Positions 9,401 through 11,298 of a stretch of DNA of 11,298 nt are shown here, one piece after another. The DNA comes from an uncultured Kangiella sp. (GTDB lineage: Bacteria; Pseudomonadota; Gammaproteobacteria; Enterobacterales; DSM-103792), in the NCBI GenBank assembly GCA_946481205.1, contig CAMLNB010000112.1, positions 1-11,298 on the forward strand, given 5' to 3'. A program made the translations under genes and the position numbers. The notes under the pieces are model-generated. The model saw only the letters and a list, made by a program, of their open reading frames with translations. It ran no database searches and was not told the DNA's origin. Within the stretch, counting starts at the first letter, position 1, and the number at the start of each line of letters is the position of its first letter.

Positions 9401-10481
9401 TCCTTCGGTAGGTAATTATGCAAAGCTTGAACAAAGCTGGTCTGCTCCTACGATTGCCCGTATCAGATGGGCTGGTGAGAGTAAATTGGTTGCCATTTTC
9501 GCCGCTGGCTACGATATTACTCAGGATGTGAACGGCGCTCATTTGCCAGATGGTAATGGTAATGCGTTGTATATTGCTGATTTGGCAACAGGTCAGCAGC
9601 TTTGGAGCTCGGATTCGTTGGCACTGGCAACAATGACCAACAGTATTCCGTCTGATCCTGCCGTTATTGATTTGAATAGTGATGGCTATGCTGATCATAT
9701 TTATGTAACAGATACTAAGGCGCAAATTTTCCGCTTCGATATCTCAACGGCTGGCGTTGTTACCGGCGGTAGGCTTGCTCACCTTCAGCCTGGTGTCGGA
9801 CATGAGAATAATCAGCGGTTCTACGCTCGTGTTGACCTGGCTTTGGTTCAGCGTCCCGGTGATGATTATGTTGCTGTTACCGTAGGTTCCGGTTTCCGTG
9901 AAGGGCCACTGGATACCGCAATTCGTGATCGTTTTTATATGATTCGTGATTTCGGGGTTTTCAGTAACACCTTCCCGGATGATGTCACAGCGGATGATCT
10001 GCTTGATATCACTGAATTGGTTGGTGATATTGACGGCGACGGCGACAATTTGGATGCGCTTGAGCGTATCGATGATCAGGATAAACTGGGCTGGTATTAT
10101 CGTTTTACATCTGCAGGTGAAAAGGTATTGGCGCCATCAACAATCCTTAATGGTATTGTTTTCTTCAGCACATATTTGCCGCCAGATCAGTCAACGGGCT
10201 CGGTGGATTGCAGCGGGGGTACCGGTAGTTCTCGGCTGTATGCCTTATCGTTGACCGATGGTAATCCGATTATGGACTCCGATGGTGGAGGTCTTGATGA
10301 TGGTGATCGTTTTGTTGATATTGCCAATTGCCCGACTTGTGGCTTTGCTCCGCTGCAGTTGGTGATCGGCGAAGATGGCACTACGGGCCTACTCGGTGTT
10401 AACGTATTAAACGGTACTGCTCAGAACTGGATCGATTATGGATTTGAAAAAGTTAGACGCATCAAGTGGCGCGCCAATTGA
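6405..10481 (+). CDS. pilY1: PilY1/PilC-family type IV pilus tip adhesin with vWA domain and tandem inserted modules
   Basis: Secreted tip-associated protein of type IV pili: adhesion, modulation of pilus extension/retraction and, in Pseudomonas, surface sensing. The product is 1358 residues, longer than P. aeruginosa PilY1 (about 1160). A Sec signal peptide runs from MRHSPFK through a hydrophobic core to AVA before DDTE. A von Willebrand A domain begins at about 43 (NILFVIDTSGSMS; MIDAS D51, S53, S55). It appears interrupted by two homologous modules (115-288 and 301-475) and resumes at about 480 with NGYTPISDTLLEAG (T503) and IVFLTDGLPT (D592). The PilY1/PilC propeller domain spans about 707-1358 (FGPTLKPRWPGNLKRYQL, ADPLHSRPTLLRY, VYVGTNAGYLSSVN). 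It has acidic calcium-type loops at 853-862, 951-962, 1089-1097 and 1208-1214. I see no RGD tripeptide. The gene starts 38 bases after pilX. Confidence 0.95.
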   Translation: MRHSPFKFLTTTVAVLSYAMASSLAVADDTEIFFNTAYNTETRPNILFVIDTSGSMSSTPSTGGSLSKLQIVKDAMGQLLSEMQDVNVGLARYTVPGGPIVRPVLNIDAAANPIVAVRVRSGLDDAEQATNGAMTVNSSDLDILEESSQSEWVAVRFQGVDVPRGATIVGASVAFEAAEANSGSLTAQIFGELSGDAAAFSTLANNISSRPRTTASVNWSPGNWTTVDSQYATADIASIVQEITNRSDWCGGNSLVLMMKRSGTGSNKRTAYSYDGDPNQAATLRIQFDGDTGVGGCYTKSVVARVADELGDVEQNWSGTISTGSNSLDWRNSNDRAVGLRFPGVQLPQGADILDARLEFTASRSDAASTTVRVEGVAQDNFAGFSTTANTLTATTIPPGLPKTAATNISFANWVSGGTTPVHPENLASLIRLITSRTGWVEGNALGLVLTYQSGERKGARAFNTGSGPRLNIRYKTVYEEGAFTVRDEMRRSVNELQANGYTPISDTLLEAGLYYRGGNVLYGKSRQNSSRNLVSHPDTYTGGTHVVPSNCDPVLDPFSSACSGERIDGTAVYTSPITDSCQKNHIVFLTDGLPTWHAPQTSTTFASWPTAGTCTAGTGQAGETQTGRNGDDCTVKIARYLHEKDQSAGYPATQTVTSHFIGFDVDAPFLETAAEAGGGGYYQANDAELLLESFRDIINNILQTNGSFVSAGITTSQSNRLRHDDQLYFSVFGPTLKPRWPGNLKRYQLVGNELRDVNGQPAVNPSSDQFRNEAQSWWSPEVDGNDPAKGGAAANLTANRTLFSNLTAGANIDLTVTGNAVESSNTAIQNTELGVASQAERDALLAWARGRDVDDLDNDGDTTESHHQFADPLHSRPTLLRYKSGATEFQRVYVGTNAGYLSSVNPDNGSETWAFIPRELLPNLKTLRANAEGTPKPYGVDGSIVVHFNDANRDGAVNVGDEQALIIVGMRRGGGNYYVLDVSNPAAPKLKYIMGRDSPSVGNYAKLEQSWSAPTIARIRWAGESKLVAIFAAGYDITQDVNGAHLPDGNGNALYIADLATGQQLWSSDSLALATMTNSIPSDPAVIDLNSDGYADHIYVTDTKAQIFRFDISTAGVVTGGRLAHLQPGVGHENNQRFYARVDLALVQRPGDDYVAVTVGSGFREGPLDTAIRDRFYMIRDFGVFSNTFPDDVTADDLLDITELVGDIDGDGDNLDALERIDDQDKLGWYYRFTSAGEKVLAPSTILNGIVFFSTYLPPDQSTGSVDCSGGTGSSRLYALSLTDGNPIMDSDGGGLDDGDRFVDIANCPTCGFAPLQLVIGEDGTTGLLGVNVLNGTAQNWIDYGFEKVRRIKWRAN
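6747..7268 (+). repeat. PilY1 inserted module, copy 1 (residues 115-288)
   Basis: First of two divergent protein-level repeats inside the vWA domain. It starts VAVRVRSGLDDAEQ, contains VRFQGVDVPRGATIVGASVA, then FSTLANNISSR, NWTTV, IVQEITNRSDW and GNSLVLMMKR, and ends LRIQFD. The predicted fold is beta-rich, and the pattern resembles a module seen in many secreted marine bacterial proteins. C250 and C297 (just after the module) could form a disulfide and have no counterpart in copy 2. Confidence 0.7.
7305..7829 (+). repeat. PilY1 inserted module, copy 2 (residues 301-475)
   Basis: Second copy, 12 residues after the first. Matching blocks in the same order are VVARVADELGDVEQ, VGLRFPGVQLPQGADILDAR, FSTTANTLT, FANWVSGG, LIRLITSRTGW and GNALGLVLTYQ, ending LNIRYK. 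Divergence is high at the DNA level, so the duplication is old or the two copies were acquired separately. Confidence 0.7.
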
Positions 10482-10482
10482 T

Positions 10483-10488
10483 AGGAGA
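10483..10488 (+). promoter_or_regulatory. ribosome binding site of pilE
   Basis: AGGAGA begins one base after the pilY1 stop codon and ends 8 bases before ATG 10497, a strong site for the last gene of the operon. Confidence 0.75.
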
Positions 10489-10496
10489 ACGTTCTG

Positions 10497-11009
10497 ATGA
10501 CAACGCATTTGAATTTGTGCGCTCGTAGATCTGCGTCTGGATTCACTTTAATCGAGTTGGTTATCACCATTGCGATTATTGGAATATTGGCAGCAGTAGC
10601 GTTCCCTTCATATCAGGAACATGTGACGAAAACTCGGCGCGGACAAGCTATGGCTGCCCTGCAGTCAGCGGCGGAAGCATTTGAACGCTATAAAGCAGGC
10701 CGGCCAGATTTTACCTATAGAAATGCCTGCTTTACTGGAGAAGATTGTGATAACAAGATTGTTAATGCAACCGTCCCGAATGATGGTTCTGGTCCTTTCT
10801 ATTCACTGAGTTCTGATTTCGACGCCAACGCCCAACGGTTTGTGCTAACCGCGACGCCAGAGGATTCATGGGCTTCTCGCGATGGTGGGTTTCAGATTGA
10901 CAGTGCTGGAGCAAAAAGGTGGGTCGATAAAAATGGAGTTCGTTATCCCTGTTGGCCACAAGGCAGTTCCGCACCGTGCCAACCAGGCGGTGATGAGTTA
11001 GAACCTTGA
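10497..11009 (+). CDS. pilE: minor pilin PilE (type IV pilin / ComP family)
   Basis: Type IVa pilin-like protein at the distal end of the minor-pilin operon, the position of PilE in Pseudomonas. The 170-residue product has the leader [15 protein letters not shown] and mature N-terminus [20 protein letters not shown] (E20 at +5), followed by [16 protein letters not shown], standard for class IVa pilins. The globular part ends with the family phrase [12 protein letters not shown] and a tail containing C152 and C161. A second cysteine pair, C78 and C84, is close in sequence. It is some 30 residues longer than P. aeruginosa PilE (about 141), mostly from loops and the C-terminal tail. PilE acts as a connector between the tip complex and the major pilin. 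The start is fixed by the AGGAGA site. No major pilin gene is visible in the window. Confidence 0.88.
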   Translation: MTTHLNLCARRSASGFTLIELVITIAIIGILAAVAFPSYQEHVTKTRRGQAMAALQSAAEAFERYKAGRPDFTYRNACFTGEDCDNKIVNATVPNDGSGPFYSLSSDFDANAQRFVLTATPEDSWASRDGGFQIDSAGAKRWVDKNGVRYPCWPQGSSAPCQPGGDELEP

Positions 11010-11028
11010 ACACCCTGACAAACAACAG

Positions 11029-11058
11029 TAAAGGCCCTTCTTAGGGCCTTTATTTTTT
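11029..11058 (+). terminator. intrinsic terminator between convergent pilE and fimT-like genes
   Basis: TAAAGGCCCT (11029-11038) pairs perfectly with AGGGCCTTTA (11043-11052) around a TCTT loop, followed by six T at 11053-11058. This ends the pilin operon 19 bases after the pilE stop. Read from the minus strand the same stem is followed by a weaker T-rich stretch, so it may serve both genes. Confidence 0.93.
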
Positions 11059-11298
11059 AGCATCTCAATGGGCGTCCATCTGCCCCTTCATCTAAACCAT
11101 CACCGTTGGCATCCTGTGACATTCGTGGCCGCCCGGTCTTGGTCACGATAACGGCTCTGGCTCGTTCAACCTCATTTTTTCCGCAGATCGTGAAGGTGCC
11201 ATTCTGATGATTGGTAATGCCGGTTGGCAGGAACTGCAAGGTATCGGCAACACGGAACGAGCGCCAATACACGGGGTCGCTCGTGTTGCTGCCGCTAC
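11057..11298 (-). CDS. second GspH/FimT-like pseudopilin, C-terminal part only
   Basis: Minus-strand frame open from the right window edge to TAA at 11059-11057; about 80 codons are visible. The translation contains VYWRSFRVADTLQFLPTGIT, then GTFTICG, ARAVIVTKTGRPRMSQD and a final PLRC. This is the C-terminal layout of FimT/GspH pseudopilins: an LxFLPxG strand, then a cysteine in TICG and a last-residue cysteine that likely form the closing disulfide. A DANGDGLDEG segment near the end resembles an acidic calcium-type loop; similar tails occur in FimT proteins. The prepilin leader would lie outside the window, so presence of the peptidase site is unverified. The gene converges on the pilin operon and shares its terminator region. 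I leave the symbol blank because FimT versus FimU orthology is undecided. Confidence 0.8.
   Translation of the reverse strand, partial: SGSNTSDPVYWRSFRVADTLQFLPTGITNHQNGTFTICGKNEVERARAVIVTKTGRPRMSQDANGDGLDEGADGRPLRC

Noticed and set aside
6405..10481. RGD integrin-binding motif in PilY1, as reported for P. aeruginosa
   Set aside because: I found GRD and RGG stretches but no RGD in the translation.

Overview
The window is a stretch of gammaproteobacterial chromosome. The evidence is the run ileS-lspA-fkpB-ispH, whose translations match the Escherichia coli and Pseudomonas proteins closely in remembered motifs, followed by a minor-pilin cluster of the Pseudomonas fimU-pilV-pilW-pilX-pilY1-pilE type. 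I cannot name a genus. Coding density is high: ten genes read left to right and one partial gene at the right edge reads right to left.

Region 1 (1-3647) is housekeeping. It holds the 3' two thirds of ileS (isoleucyl-tRNA synthetase), lspA (signal peptidase II), fkpB (SlpA-type FKBP prolyl isomerase) and ispH (4-hydroxy-3-methylbut-2-enyl diphosphate reductase). The genes overlap or lie 2-11 bases apart, so they probably form one operon. All key catalytic or metal-binding residues present in the window are intact.

Region 2 (3648-3793) is a 146-base intergenic stretch. It contains a strong hairpin without a T-tract, a wide inverted repeat, a quasi-palindrome and a weak sigma70-like promoter candidate just upstream of the pilin genes.

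Region 3 (3794-11009) is a tightly packed minor-pilin operon: fimT/fimU-like, pilV, pilW, pilX, pilY1 and pilE. Two of its junctions are ATGA stop/start overlaps. In known type IV pilus systems these proteins build the priming or tip complex: the minor pilins initiate assembly under the inner-membrane machinery, and PilY1 sits at the tip as adhesin, mechanosensor and retraction modulator. The PilY1 here is long (about 1358 residues). Its von Willebrand A domain appears to be interrupted by two tandem copies of a ~175-residue beta-rich module, the most unusual feature of the window. There is no pilY2.

Region 4 (11010-11298) holds a strong intrinsic terminator for the pilin operon. The C-terminal end of a second GspH/FimT-like pseudopilin on the minus strand converges on it, and its stop codon lies at the edge of the terminator T-tract.

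The last third of ispH switches to codons (AGG, AGA, CTA, TTA) that are absent from its first two thirds, and base composition is more AT-rich through the pilin operon. This fits a mosaic or transferred pilin block, but that is inference. I found no CRISPR, tRNA, rRNA, transposase or integrase.
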